Assembly (NCBI GenBank): GCA_964017145.1 | Contig: OZ024849.1 | Location: 372,001 to 436,000, forward strand | Source: Agrocybe praecox | Taxonomy: Eukaryota; Basidiomycota; Agaricomycetes; Agaricales; Agrocybaceae | Direction of reading: 5' to 3' | Length of the DNA: 64,000 nt | Shown: piece by piece, positions 8,849 through 21,844 of the stretch | Layout of the letters: each line of letters begins with the position of its first letter | Position numbering within the stretch: position 1 is the first letter of the stretch | The notes under the pieces: generated by a model | Seen by the model: only the letters and a program-made list of their open reading frames with translations | Databases searched by the model: none | Told to the model about the DNA's origin: nothing | Program-made: the position numbers and the translations under genes

Positions 8849-11800
8849 CGGTTATTGGATCCATCATGAGCAACTTTTGTAACATGTGAGCGAAGCTGGG
8901 AACTCAATCTCGATCTTGAGGAATTCATCTCTGGTGTGTAGATTATTTGACCGCTCGCACATGGACACAACCTCATCAAGAAATTTTAAGCGACAGAAAT
9001 CAACAATTGCCTCATCCAGGTCTTGTACACGGAAGACAGGAGGGTCATTTTTTATTCCAGAATCCTCTTTCACTCAGCAACCACGTCTTTTTCCTTCAAA
9101 TTCTTCTTACTCAACCAATCTAACGTCTCTACCCCATCTTCTCTCTCACACCTTCTAACTTCTGACCCATCCAATAATCAACAAGAACACTCGCTATCCA
9201 CTGCAATGCCCATCCAGTCGCTTGCCTATGAGACCTCGCCTGGTCCTTGTCTGCAGCGCCGACCACGAACAATTCGATCACCGACAATACAAGTGAGTAT
9301 TTGATTTTATTATAATATAATTATCTGTATCTAAGCATGAACCCCCTGCACATAGTGGTCTACTTTGTTTTCCTTCGTGTCCTGCTTTCTTTCAAGTTCT
9401 GATAGTTACTATCCTCATTTGAAGCTCCGATTAATTTGTTACTTGTGTATCTTATCTGACTAAATAAGTTTCATTTAGTAATTTAAACGCGCAGAACTTG
9501 AGCTTGAGCGCTTGAGTAGGCTTGAAGGAAAGCAGCGGCTATCAACGCGACCCATTGAGAGATCAGACAGTAAGATAATGCCACGAATTTACAAGCCCGG
9601 TTTGGTTTAACAAAAGGAAAGGAGGAAGTGGAAGATGTATTGACTGTGGGTACCTTCGATTTTATTTCCGAAACGGAAGCGGTTAAGGGTTTTTGGCCAG
9701 AGATTAGATTAGATAGTAATCTCACGCGTCTAAAGCTACCAGAACCATGTTCACCTCAGTCACTCCGTTTAGTACAGTGGTTTCTGCGACGATGGAAATA
9801 CTAGCCAGTAGGATAGATAAAAGGCTTTAAAATATTCCAAAGTTGATTTGACGCTGATAAACAATATTTGATGGTTGTACTTAATTAGCCTGGGTGGCAG
9901 TACTAGTGGCGGCAGTGCGTTACGCGAGTGTTACACTATTGTCACGCTCCTTCCTGGTGGTCACCGTGAAGGAAATTCGGGCCCTGGATAGTCCTTCCGA
10001 ACCAAAACGTTTGGATTCATCGAGCGATGCCGGAGGCTACCTGATGAATCTACTACGAACTACTTCGGATCATTCCCGTTGATAAATCACTAGCAAAAGC
10101 GAAGGTGTTACGTGGATTTTCTCTGCAATTCCTCCGACCACCGACACGTTAACGATTTTGGTCCTTGGGGTAAAAATTGGAAGAGAAACGCCATCCAAAG
10201 AGTCAATTGCCTCATGGGACCACCTATGACGTTCTAGATCCAGCAAATCTTGGACAATTTCCACCGCAGGGGGTCGATACGAGTCGGCCCTGAAATTTTT
10301 CTGCGACGATATCAGAGATTGTTAGGATGCAAGATAGCTTCCAAGGGGATAGGATACGCTGGGAGTTGAAGTGATGAATTTACCGGGTGCGTTTCTCCCC
10401 TTGTTTTCCTGGTGATGCGCCCTGATTGCGTTCAAACTAGTTGGCCCAGAGCAGGAGCGTGTATTTGGGTTCATATCTAAGAAATCGCCCTCAAGATACT
10501 CTCCAGATTGACAAAATATCATGCATCATGCATCATCAACATCTCTAACTGTTTACTCGACACACCCTGCCATCTTCGATGCTCTCGTCCCGACAGTTTC
10601 GTAGGAGTCAGACCCAAGTACTGATGTTGGGACGATCAATGAACCCGGCCTCCGAAGCCTCCACCGGGAAGTGTATTCTCAACCACAACCTCGGTGCTGC
10701 CTCATTGCAAGCATAACTGGTCTGTCAGATCCTTGGAGAACCTGCGTCGGCAGACGGATCGTTTTGTAGGCATCTGACCCGGGGCTATTAGGCAGGATTT
10801 CACGCCAATCAAATTGCTGAATCGATTCTGGCGAGAAACCCGTTCTTTTGAACACAGAAATCGCTCCAGCCTGGGTTTTGCTTAGCAGGACCGCGGCCTA
10901 GGGGGAGGAGCTGGGAGCTGACATCAATGGCAAAGCGCCTGGGGCGAGCAAGGATGCGGTGCGTGTACCAGTTTGAAATGGTTCTAGAATGCACATCTCA
11001 TAGAACATCGACAGTTATGTGTTTTCATATAAACCGGACGCACGGATCATCCATGCCTCCCCGAAGCAGCTCAATGCCAAAAAATTGGCCGATGGCCAGT
11101 ACACGTCTTCAATACTAAGGGTGCTTTTTTTTTCCCTCAGCTTGACGAAGGGTGTTTGTTTACACATTTCGAAAATCCTGAAGCTGTTATAGTCATCGAC
11201 CGTTCAGGTCCTTTTCTGTAAATTTAAGCCTGGTTCAAACAACAAGAAATAACTGATCGTGATTGGCTTTTGTAAGTCTGCCCTTCGGTTTCGCATCGTA
11301 CCAATTATTTTCTCTGACAATTCTTGACGTAGTTAACCTTGCAGCGATGTGGGATCTGTGTTCATGTCCGCAAAATCGTCATGGACAGAGGATGGAGCAC
11401 CCCATTCTCGATGTTTTTCTCCGTGCTGGTGTTTCCAACTCCGCTTGCAGTTAAGAGGAACGAAGTTGCACTTTGGACCACGCAATGGATGGTTTTCACG
11501 GATTCGGAATTCCATATTTGTCTAGGAGTCTTATCGAACTGCCTTTCCGAACACTGCGGATGTCGCAAATCGAAAAACCAATCATCTGCCGAACACCGTG
11601 CCATATGGAATCGGGAATATGCGCATTCCACATTCATAAGGAAAAGTTCGGGTCTTTGCGTTGTTCATTTCATATCGAGCTTGTTCGGCGGCAGCATCAC
11701 CCTGGCTTAATTCTTCTGGATATCGGAAAGGAAGGACCTATTGCTTCGACTTTAACGAACAACTTCCTTATGATAGCGGAGACTCAGCGAATGACATTCG

Positions 11801-12677
11801 AGGTGTTCCGAAGAGTCTCTGTTGGTAGGTCGTCCGAGCAGTTTTGCGCACTCTGACGACTGTATGAAACGCGAGAAGGTAGTCCAGGCTCCTCGCGAAA
11901 ACAAGGACAAGTGGGTTCTTCTGTTGAAACGGTTCTCGTATCGTCTAGACGAACTCTCGCGGGGTTGATTAAAGTTCTTCGGATCACGACCAGGCGGGAT
12001 ATTGTTCAACAAATATCAAGTCGCCTGTGGTGGAACGACGTACCTTCATCCTTTGGCATCTTCTACACCTTGATGTATGCTCGTGCAAGAAATCCCTGCT
12101 TATGGTCCCATCCGTGCTTGTGCCACCAGCCCCGATATGCATATATGGTGGAGAATTCATTCTGCCCAATTCTCGATACATTTTATTGTGTCATTCGTCG
12201 TTTAGGCTTTTCTCAGCTCTATCACGGCCAAAATGTGGCGTTTCTTGGATGCGATTCTAGGAACGAAAGACGTATAGTTGTGTTGACAAGTTCCTGAACT
12301 CAGCGCCGAGTACAACGTCTGACTCGTTCGGAGGCTGGACCGCATCCATCTCGCTTCATTCATGCGCAACTTTCTGTTCGATGGAATTAGCTGTTGAATC
12401 TTTGAATCTTTGAATTCATGATCGTTGGTTCTTGTCGTTTCTGATTCTAGCCAACTTCAAGGATGCTTTAGTAACGCGACTCGGATATGCTGGTTTGGGG
12501 CATAAATACTCTGTTGAATATCAGACACAATGCAATTATGATTTATTTTATTTTATTTTGACTTGGCTCTGTGGTGCTGGATAACATGCGGCTGGAGCTT
12601 CGTTGGTTCTCGGGATGCAAACGAAAAGGCGGCGCTGATCCATAAGTACTAAGTACTAAGGCCTTAAGGATCCGACT
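8849..12677. other. gene-poor region with decayed open frames
   Basis: No gene model could be built. The strand-overlapping open frames (for example 8864-9073 minus, 10070-10264 minus, 11473-11856 plus, 11911-12297 plus, 11984-12181 minus) are short, lack introns that join them, and show no recognisable motif. The 8864-9073 minus frame has a protein-like composition (FRVQDLDEAIVDF) and lies at the edge of the foldback element, so it may be a remnant of an older gene. A T-rich TTTTATTTTATTTT run lies near 12541. Confidence 0.4.
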
Positions 12678-13332
12678 TCATGTTCTTCTAAGCCTATCCG
12701 TGACCGAAGTATGGTACCCCCTCTTATTCAATGCCCGTTCCATCTTCTTGAGTTCACGCATCATTTCGATATGTTTTTCTTTCTGGAAGTTAAATATATA
12801 AACACAATGCAAGGAACAACAAAAACCAGACGTACCAGATACAGAGAAATAGCAAGTAAAAGCAGCGCGTGTATCTCTTCTGCTGTTTGCGGGTATAGTT
12901 TGAACCCCGTCTTGCCAGATATTTTCATGATGGTCTCTTCGACCCCGTCGTCCCAACATCTTCTGTCTATTCCTTGACGGAGGACGCACCAGTGTCGATG
13001 AAGGGTTATGCCTATGAGGGAGAAGCTTGGTTTGGTGTGGGATTGGTATGATGCGATGAAGGAAGGAAGAGATGTACTTACTCTCTATCAATGCTGTCAA
13101 AAAACTTTTTGGAGGTGGGCAGGAATGTGCTCCAGTACCATTGTGCTTTGATTTCCTCCTCTAATTTGGATAGTAAGTCGAAGTGGTTGGCGTATGGGTG
13201 TCGGGTGGGTGTGGGGGATTTGTTCGAGTTTGAGGAAGATGAGGTTGGATATGGGAATAAATATTGGGACGTGGTTGTGGCTGGGACTGTGCTTCTGCTT
13301 GTGCTCAAGCTCTTTTTTTGTAGTGTTGCCAT
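12678..13332 (-). CDS. hypothetical protein with one hydrophobic segment and a basic C-terminus
   Basis: Three-exon model, minus strand: 13332-13082, 13025-12836, 12782-12678, 181 residues. Intron 1 (56 nt, GTAAGT to CCAAG) and intron 2 (53 nt, GTACGT to TTCCAG) both keep one frame. The N-terminal part is Ser/Thr-rich. A polar middle part (LEEEIKAQWYW, then GITLHRHWCVLRQG) follows. Near residue 140 is a Leu-rich hydrophobic stretch (IHALLLLAISLYL). The last 34 residues are highly charged (KEKHIEMMRELKKMERAL). I do not recognise the family. A membrane-anchored or helical role is possible. The CCAAG acceptor was chosen because the more obvious CTCATAG would break the frame. Confidence 0.55.
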
Positions 13333-16300
13333 ACTGCTGTTGCGAAATGGGTTCAGGTGAACGTATGCAGTCCTCGAGCTTGAAGCTGGAAGGCGTTGTT
13401 AGAACTCAAATAGAGGTTATTTTTCAATAATCAATACCTATCGTCGGAGATGTGGAAATTTTAGAGGGCATCATATGTTGTGAAACAAAGAACATCGTTG
13501 ATGAAAGAAACAATGACAAAAGGAACATGTGGGAAAATACCTCGTTTCTTTGTATCACGGTGCCTCGTGCAACATGACCTACTCGGAGATTTATTTGAGT
13601 CAGTTTTGTGTACGCAAATTACTAGTCAAAGCGCTCGAAGCTTCCCAAATTTAAGAGCAACTTCAATAGATTTCAAGCGCCCTATGGAAACGTTGGGTGA
13701 TGACGCGTGACGTCAATTGCGGGCCGGGCCCCGGACGCCGAGGCCGTGTCGTCCGTGCGGAGGTTTTGATTTAGTTGGTCAATCGCCACCGCACCAATTT
13801 TTAAAAAAATTGTGCGCAGCGTACTCTGCCTGAGTTTGCTGTAGAATGAGGCATTCGAAGTGGACTTTGACCCTAATTATTGGTCAGGTGTACTCATTAT
13901 TGGTATTGGTAATAGGCCATCAACAAGCTGCTTCGCCGCCTACAGACCTCACAAGCGTCTGCATCTTGATGTTTGAACTTATCGTTCTGGATGAACGTCT
14001 TCGGAGGCCCCAAACTTCACTAATACAAAAACGAGAGCGCCATAATCAGCTAGTCTGCGAGGCGCGTATTATATTCTATATCGAGGAAGATACAGAGCGT
14101 GGATAGTCTATAGATGGGTTGATAGATTACATTTAGTAAAAATGTCTGTACCTTTACAGATTTACGATTACATTGAATATAATGATGGTTAAATTAGTTC
14201 ATGCACTTATGTTTCAGGTTGAAGAATTCAGTTTATGGATTCTTCGTGCTTTACTTTCTGAGGAGTATATTAGTGATAATATAACAGCAGAGGGCAAGAA
14301 TTATGCATACAAGATAGTTGAGAACGTGCTCTTTGATGAACCCCTCGATCTTTGCCTTAGACTGTGGATAAAGCATACGGCCTGTTGTGTTCATCAGCTC
14401 CTTTAGTGTATCCTCCAGGCCTAGCTCTCGTCTCCGCAGAACAACCCACTGTGGATACAGTAGGTTACCTAGCTGTGAGGGACTGTAGATATACAGGCGG
14501 AGAGAAGTTGTGTACAAGGGTGGTGATGATGATAAGAAAGAATTATGTATGAGCCAGTCAGGAGCCAAGCGATATTTAACAAGCATTGGGACGTACTAAG
14601 TATCAAATATGAGGAATATATCCTCAACGGTGGGAATGAATGTTGATTCATACCAATGTTCTCTTTCCAATACCTTCTGCCGCAAATCCGACTCTGGGTC
14701 CTCACATCTGGCTAAAACGTGCTTCTCGATTGTTGTCAAGTGAGCCATTCTCTTCAATTACGTGGTGGAGCAAATATATGGTTGAAGCGAGATAAATCCG
14801 TTCGATCTTTAGAAGATTTCTTCAGTGGACATCACAAGTGCAAGTGTGCACAATCTTATAAGGAACGGATGCTAATGAGAGCAATTATAAAGCCAGGCGC
14901 TCAGGAAGGGTAACAGGAGGAAACGCAAAAGAGAGGGTATAGTCAGTCGAGGTATGTTGCTTGATGTTTTTGTAGGTATCCGATATCCATTTGTGTGCAC
15001 ATGTGTGGGAATATTGCAGTATGCCAGTGCTCGTGAAAAGTTGCGCGTTTGAATGCTTCCCGTCCTATGTTCTGTCGTGGGTCCCAGATTTCTGCATTAG
15101 CACACTTCGATGTTTTTCTCTTGGTCCCATTTCCTCAGATTAACGGTATTGTTGAGAGATGAGGGGCGTGTATCGGGCAATGAGACCAGAGAAGGATGTG
15201 TCATTCCCTTTCAAAATTGGTATGCATTGTTGGGAACACACATTGTCCACAGTTTTTAACCAGGCTGAAATTTCATGAATGTATCTTTGCTTTGTTGTCA
15301 GAAGCCACGAACGGGTTTGACGAACAATGATTCATAGCGATTGATAGTCAAGCGGCCCGAGCCTGTGACCCTAGCGTGACCCGCTCGATGTGACGCGCCA
15401 CACCATCCCAGACATCTCCTACCATCCTGCCACTGGATGCGCCTCTCAGCCATGTCGCTTGTCTTTTATTACGCCCTCGCGAAGCTGTGGATCAACAAAC
15501 CTGATAGCGCAACACAACTCAGCATCTTTTCAACCTTACGTATTTGGACCAACCCCTCTTGTCGCAGCTCATCTTGAGCTAGAACCGGACGCTTTCAAGG
15601 AGCTTGTCCATGAGAATTGCAAAGAGATGTCCCATATCTGAATTTCTATGGAATCGATAGGAGAAGACGGGCTGTTGGGTCTCTGCCGACTTCTTGTAGG
15701 ATGTCGATATTGACGAAGAAGGTTCGGCGTTATGGTCCCAAATCGACGCCTAGAAGACTTTTTGGAAGGATACGCAGAGCTTGAAGAAAGCGATCTTGCA
15801 ACCGAAGGCTCTATTGACACTGTTCGCTGCGCACATGTGTCCTATCATCCGTCTCCTTATTCCTCTTCGTGCTTCGAAAAATCATCCAAGCCCTCAAAGC
15901 TTTAAGCTCAAGCTCAACGTTGAACGTCTATTCCGAGACTTTCTGTGTGCGACCGCCGTAGGCTCACCCACGATACCAATTTGAGCTTCTGAAGGACGTC
16001 ATCTATAGTCATGGAGAGGAGAATCATGCAAAAAAGGCCACAAAACGACTAGCACAAGGTGGTTCGTTCGCAAGCGGGTGTTGCGCTCTTTTTCTACGGG
16101 TCGTGATGCTGCTTCCAGTGCCTTCGTTTCCATTGGCATTGCATGCAGCCATTAAGCCTTGGAGTATTTCACAAAGTGCAGCGCTCGGCCGATGACGAGA
16201 ATCGCCAAATTTGATCCTCTTCCATTTTCGTTTGGATCGGGTACCAATATATAATGACGCATCTAGCGATCTATTTTCCTGATAAACCACTCCAGACAGT

Positions 16301-17465
16301 GTACCTACTTCCAACGCCGCCGCTTCCCCTTCTGTTGCCACACTCTGGACCTCGATGAATTACCTCTACATCAACCGTGGTCGCGTATTGAATAATTTCC
16401 ACATTCGTTCAGGCTTCCAGGTTTCTTTGCCATCGTTGGCCATCTTCCTCTAGGTATCGCCATCTTTATCGATGTATAACTTCCTCCTTTCTTACTGAAA
16501 GAATCACAGCGACTAATCCAGACAATTTCTTCAAGCAAAAATCGCCTTCTTGTATATGTATGGGCAATAGAGCAAGTCGAATTATCAAAACGAAAAATAA
16601 TCTCCGACGAAAATAATCTCTGGTCGTCTGCTTTTCCCTCTCCCTAGACTTAATCGTATTTTCTTTCTCTATCTTTCTCGGGTTATCACATGGCATTCTC
16701 GTCCATAACCGTCCACTTGGAACTCGTGCTAGGCAAACCTTCCGCGACGTGTACCGTGCCATCATTTTCTATTATTTTCTATTCATTTTGTGCCTTATTT
16801 CCTTCTCGTCTGTATGTTACGCCTTCTCATGTTTCTTATGTTAATTTTCCCCTTTATTTTCTTCTCCTTTTTGCCCTGTGCCATATTCACCCCTTTGATC
16901 ACATTTCAACTTTCAGCAGCAGGCTCATGCCATTTACAAGCATGTTCATTATTCCCGCGATTTATGACCATGAACAGTTTTGCTATATGGGGGCGTTTTG
17001 ATCATGTGTCTGGGATCAGACAAGTAGTACCTAGAGCTTTTCGGATGATATCACGTCAATGTTGGCCTAGATTCAAGTTTCTTCCCCTGATTTCGTGTGC
17101 TCCCGTATATAACCTTTATTTCGGACGATCCTTTGTGTAGATGTGTAGATTGTAGTAGCATGTATAGATACAGGAAATTTCCAATAAGATATGGATACTA
17201 AATTGCCGAATGTCATCTGGTGTGAATTACAATGCAGTTCGTTTTCTTTCTCTCCGGCGTTTGTATTTATCTTAGTTGATGATACGATATTTACATATTT
17301 AACTATCCCAACCCTTATGAGCTAATCTTTGAAGCCTCTACTTGTCGGTTTCCGCTGACAAGTGGGTGAAATACACTCTCGACGTACCTGAGGGAAACGA
17401 AGTTCACTTTCTCTCTTTCTGACAGGCAGAAAAATGGCCGTGTTTTTTATTCTGACAAGTTACAA
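13333..17465. other. gene-poor region, no supported gene
   Basis: The stretch 13700-13760 is GC-rich and contains GACGCGTGACGTCA (an ACGCGT box next to a TGACGTCA CRE-type palindrome). A minus frame at 14251-14586 (ELGLEDTLKELMNTTGR) and plus frames at 15390-15990 have protein-like composition but are interrupted by stops and cannot be joined by plausible introns. The minus frame 16024-16341 lacks an ATG. I regard these as remnants or chance. Confidence 0.4.
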
Positions 17466-17876
17466 TCATGGGTGAGATTCAGGCTCGACGAGAATAGAAA
17501 ATTTTGGTTGTACCAGATGCAGAGAGGTTCTGAGCCTTATCGCACCCCTGATCTCGTCCGACATCCCAGGATACATGCTCCAACCTGTACCTCCAGTTAA
17601 AACGAAGATGGTCGCCTCGAAACTGGGATTCGACTCTCTCAGAGACACCCAGTATCGATAAAGGGTTGAACCCAGCTCAGTCTCACTAAAGCAAACGATA
17701 TCAGTGGCGATATGATAGTCAGGGGTGACAGTGATTGATACACACTCTTTATCGAATGCTGAGAACAGCGACTCGCAGGTTGGCCTAAATATTTCATTGT
17801 ACCAGCACGTACAAACGACGTAGTCGTACTCGGTGCCTTTTGAGAGCACCTCTTGAATCGATGAAGAGGTGGCCAT
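17466..17876 (-). CDS. hypothetical protein, single exon
   Basis: An uninterrupted frame of 136 residues from ATG at 17876 to a stop at 17466-17468. Composition is protein-like: it begins MATSSSIQEVLSKG, has an aromatic/Cys-rich segment (YDYVVCTCWYNE) and a Gly-rich turn (VLTGGTGW). No known motif is recognised. It stands alone in a gene-poor region, so it could be the surviving exon of a larger, decayed gene. Confidence 0.4.
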   Translation of the reverse strand: MATSSSIQEVLSKGTEYDYVVCTCWYNEIFRPTCESLFSAFDKECVSITVTPDYHIATDIVCFSETELGSTLYRYWVSLRESNPSFEATIFVLTGGTGWSMYPGMSDEIRGAIRLRTSLHLVQPKFSILVEPESHP

Positions 17877-20800
17877 TATCAATCTGGGGTGAACACGCCC
17901 TGGGAGATATATAACTGGGTACTTGGGTTATTTATAATACAATAGCTGACTCCTGGTAAAATTCTATGGGTATGGTCTACTGGTACCGGTTGGATCAGGG
18001 TAATTGGGAGAATTTTGCACAGTTACAGGACTAGTACTGTGACTGCCCGTTCGCGAAAAATTAGAACATCCGCGAATATCGTACAACACCTCGCTAAATA
18101 TTGTGAAAAAAAATTGGCAAACACACATGGGTGGAAGGGGGGGATAAACTTAATATATTACTGCCCTTTCTCTAGGATTTATATCGGCAATGAGTAATTA
18201 ATTCCTTATCATCTCATGCATGAATGGATGTGTTATGGATATAGCATTGAGCTTAGATTGATGATATGCCTTATCAATGACAATAGCGCCATTCTCTCAT
18301 TCTCTCACTCGTTTCTGTCTTCGTTTATCAAAGCATAATGCTATAATCTGCGGAAAACATCCGAATAATAGACGGTTTATATCTACATGTTCTAAGACCA
18401 TTATAGTAAATCTGAATGGGCTCCATCAAAGCAACGCATAGCGTAGGCCTATTGAGATGAAAAATGGTGAGTGTCAGTGGCCAGAGCGTTATAATATGAG
18501 TAAATATGCTTGCCATCTCCCTATCGATCATGTCCGAGTCAGCTAAATACCGTCGAGCAAGCTCAACTCATCCTGTATTAACTCCAGCGGCGATGGACTC
18601 GGACTTTCTTCAAGAGCCCTCCTCCTCCTAGTGCCAAATAGGAGCAGCAGGGTGTCGAAGGGTCGCTCTGGATCCTCCTGGTCTCGAATAGCAACACAAG
18701 GCAGTGAGCCGGGGCGGAACAGAATCGTGTCACGGCAGTATTTTGTGTCACGCGCCGTAGAAGGCAGCACCAAGCTGCATTGATTCGGGCCCAACCCCCC
18801 TGCGCATACTCTGCTGGACGACTTTTCTCTAAATATACATGGCAACGCAGTCGACAATGTCATAAAATTCTCGCGTAAACTTTACGCCTTCCAACCAAGG
18901 CATCGTGATAAATCATAAAACGAAGTAAGTAATTGGGTACGGTTAACCCATATTTCTTCATCGGCACCCTGGCTGCGGATATCACGGCCATTTCGCGGAG
19001 CAAAGGGGAAGGACGAGCTTACTAGACGTGGAGGTGATGTGCATGAGCAAGAAGTATCTTGTCATATGTTGACGAATATGCGCTCGGTATACGGCGCTCG
19101 GGACGCACAAGGGCAACGGGGCATCTTGACAATTTCCAGAAGCGCTCTTGCCGTTGTAATGGCACTCGATATTACCTCAAATACATGGGGACCTGTGGAG
19201 GAATACATGGCGGGAATGTCGATACCGAAATAGTGCGTAGTTCTGCAGCCTCTTCTTGTGTCTGCTCCTCATTGCGTCCTGGCATGGGCATATAGTAGAT
19301 CCAGCATTTTCGATGCCAAAGGGTTTATTCAAGGTAAAAGTGAAGAAATCCATTTATTAAAACGTCCAAGCAATATGAACGAACATCGCCAAATCTTGTT
19401 GGGGACCTGATCCTTAATTTCTGGCTTCCGAATCCTAATGGCGTCTTTGTGCGTATCAACCAGGTCTATGGATGCTTGTGGCTTCGTTTTAATAGGTTGA
19501 CCTGTACCGACGCCTCCTATAGAGCTACGCACAGGAGCCGCAATTTTCGCCCACTCTAGAGTCTGTAGGCGTATTGGTGATAATTGGAGGTTGGGGGGAT
19601 GGGGAGGAAGAGATCATGAGGCGGAGGAGCAGCTTGCTTGAAGTATTCCAACTTGGGGTGAGTCTATTACTTTGACTTTGACACCGTTAGACAGAACTTC
19701 TTGCGAACATGTGTGGAAAGTGTCGTGTCGGGCTCTAATGACATACGTCCAGCGCACCTCAACATCGACATTTGTTACTTCAATAATTTCTGCATCGTCA
19801 ATTTTTCTCTGCCTTGCAAAAGGTCTCCACTACGCCCGGAGCCGCTAACCCATATTGGTAGCAGGACAAAAAAAATTGTGTCAGGTTCCAGGGGTTTCTA
19901 TTTTGCCCGGACAACATGGCCAACGAAAATTGATTTGACTAGTGAACTAGAGGCTATGGCATCTTCGTTTCATTTGAAAAGGGCTCCCGTTCCTTTCTTT
20001 CGGAAACGTTGAACGTTTGAACTTCCATCCAACTTTTACTATATTGTGGATCCTTGCCTCCAACTTGTCCGTTCAGAACGCTCAGAGCCTAAGGGGTGCG
20101 TCTCTTGTGTTCCGTAGCGCAGTGGGTTTTCTCTATGACCGCATCGAGGAATTTTATCGTTTGACTTCTGTGCCAAGCTTATGGGTGACTTTACTGATAA
20201 TATCAGTTTATTCGTCCAACTCGATCCAGGTTTTTTGCTATCGCTGGGATCTCATAGTTAAGCCTCCATCAATATGCGGTATTGGCAGGCGATTAGGTAT
20301 CGTATAGCGATCGATATAGAATCGCCCAGCCCGGTTTATCCACCATTAGCCAGGGCACGCAGTGCAAGGAATATAATGCCCCGATAACTTCCGTTCTAAA
20401 CGCAACTTTCATGCTAATGACGTCTTTGACGAATGAAATGCTGTTGGGTGTCTTCGAGGTCTTCCGGTCGAGGATGATCGATGAATTGACCACTTTTTGC
20501 GTCTGATGTTGAATCCTAGAAGGTCATTGCTGACGAGTTCATTTGAGGTAGAACATTGGCGACCAAACGGCAGGAGGTCGCAATTTCAGGTCAGGTAAAC
20601 GATCGACCGAACCTTCCTACGGGGAATAGGTGCAAGGATTTTTGAAGACGGCCCGGTCCTTGAAAATCGATTTTGTTGTTAGCTCTGGTTTCGAAGTTGC
20701 CGGCTTGTGATTTAGAATTTTGGACCTGCGAGTTCCATACAATGCTGACCGTGGATCTGAAGACCTGACAAAAACGACCCAATATCTGGTGCATTTTCTA

Positions 20801-21077
20801 GACGAATTGGCCGTTCTGGGTCTGCGTATAATTGGACTCCTTGGTCAAAATAACCGAATATTCTTTGGGATGTTCTTGATACACCGATTCCCTCCTTCAA
20901 TAATTGTATACTTTTACTCATTACATGGCCCTTTGATTGTGAACAATGGGAGAGGTTCGCCTTGCTATGACCATGTGTAAGGGATTATGAGGTAACTTCT
21001 GTCGAGGTATGTACCCCAGGAGCATCGCAAGTAACTCGTTTCTTCTGCTATACAGCTTGTTCAGCACCAATTTCCAT
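17877..21077. other. gene-poor region, no supported gene
   Basis: The open frames (18543-18863 minus, 19701-20012 plus, 20017-20307 plus, 20720-20980 plus) are below about 110 codons, mostly overlap on opposite strands, and show no motif or convincing splice structure. Confidence 0.4.
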
Positions 21078-21638
21078 TCAGAGGAGCTTTTTTTGCTGAA
21101 CTAGGCACGTCCTACTCCTCCCATTGAATTTGCTGATGTCTTTTTGATTACAATGGTCAACACAATTTGTGTGAGGTTGCATTTCCGTAATTGAGATTTC
21201 TGCATAGAGAACAATATGTGAGTTAATTGGCTGCCTCACGCCTGTGAGATGAAATGCAATGCTACTCACCGACTTCGTAGTCGACGTTGAACAACAATAC
21301 AAGGAAGTCCGACGGTCCAGATCAACACCTAAGTCATTGTGACAGCACGTGATTGTATTTCTGGGTCTGAGCAATTCGCCTAGCGTCCAAATTCTTGAAA
21401 GAGGACTGTTATCTTTAATGAATATATTGTCAGAGAACTCTATAATAAGCACAACCGGAGACGCGAAGCATACTACTTCGTCTTCGCAGGAGCCGACAGA
21501 TTGAGGCGGTCTCTCTGTGTGTTGAACGACAAGTTCTCCATGGATACACCAGGTGAGCGGAATATATATGGCAGGCACCCTAGAGAGTGGTGCTTTTGAT
21601 GATTCATGCGGAATAAGACCGTCTTGGAAGAAGGACAT
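21078..21638 (-). CDS. hypothetical open reading frame, uncertain
   Basis: A continuous frame of 186 codons from ATG at 21638 to a stop at 21078. It contains protein-like stretches (VVCFASPVVLIIEFSDNIF, IWTLGELLRPRNTITCCHND) but no motif I can name. It lies just downstream of the urea-carboxylase-type gene on the same strand. It could be part of an intron-containing gene, a decayed gene or a chance ORF. Confidence 0.3.
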   Translation of the reverse strand: MSFFQDGLIPHESSKAPLSRVPAIYIPLTWCIHGELVVQHTERPPQSVGSCEDEVVCFASPVVLIIEFSDNIFIKDNSPLSRIWTLGELLRPRNTITCCHNDLGVDLDRRTSLYCCSTSTTKSVSSIAFHLTGVRQPINSHIVLYAEISITEMQPHTNCVDHCNQKDISKFNGRSRTCLVQQKKLL

Positions 21639-21844
21639 CACACCAAACAACGATGATCAGAAAGCGAGACACTCTCCCGTTGATGCAGTGTCCGTTGCAG
21701 AAGGCCTTGATTTCCTCCCAGATATCACGTTCTCTGGAACATATTAAAGCAGGGTCAATGGCTCTAGCACTCCAGCCAGTCGAGAGAGAAAAATCTTCAG
21801 CCTTATGGGCTATCCTTTATATTTTTTAGATCCTATATACAAAA

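Noticed and set aside
14251..14586. Phosphatidylserine-decarboxylase-like N-terminus (LKELMNTTGR region)
   Set aside because: The resemblance is limited to a short helical stretch; no catalytic motif or continuing exon could be found.
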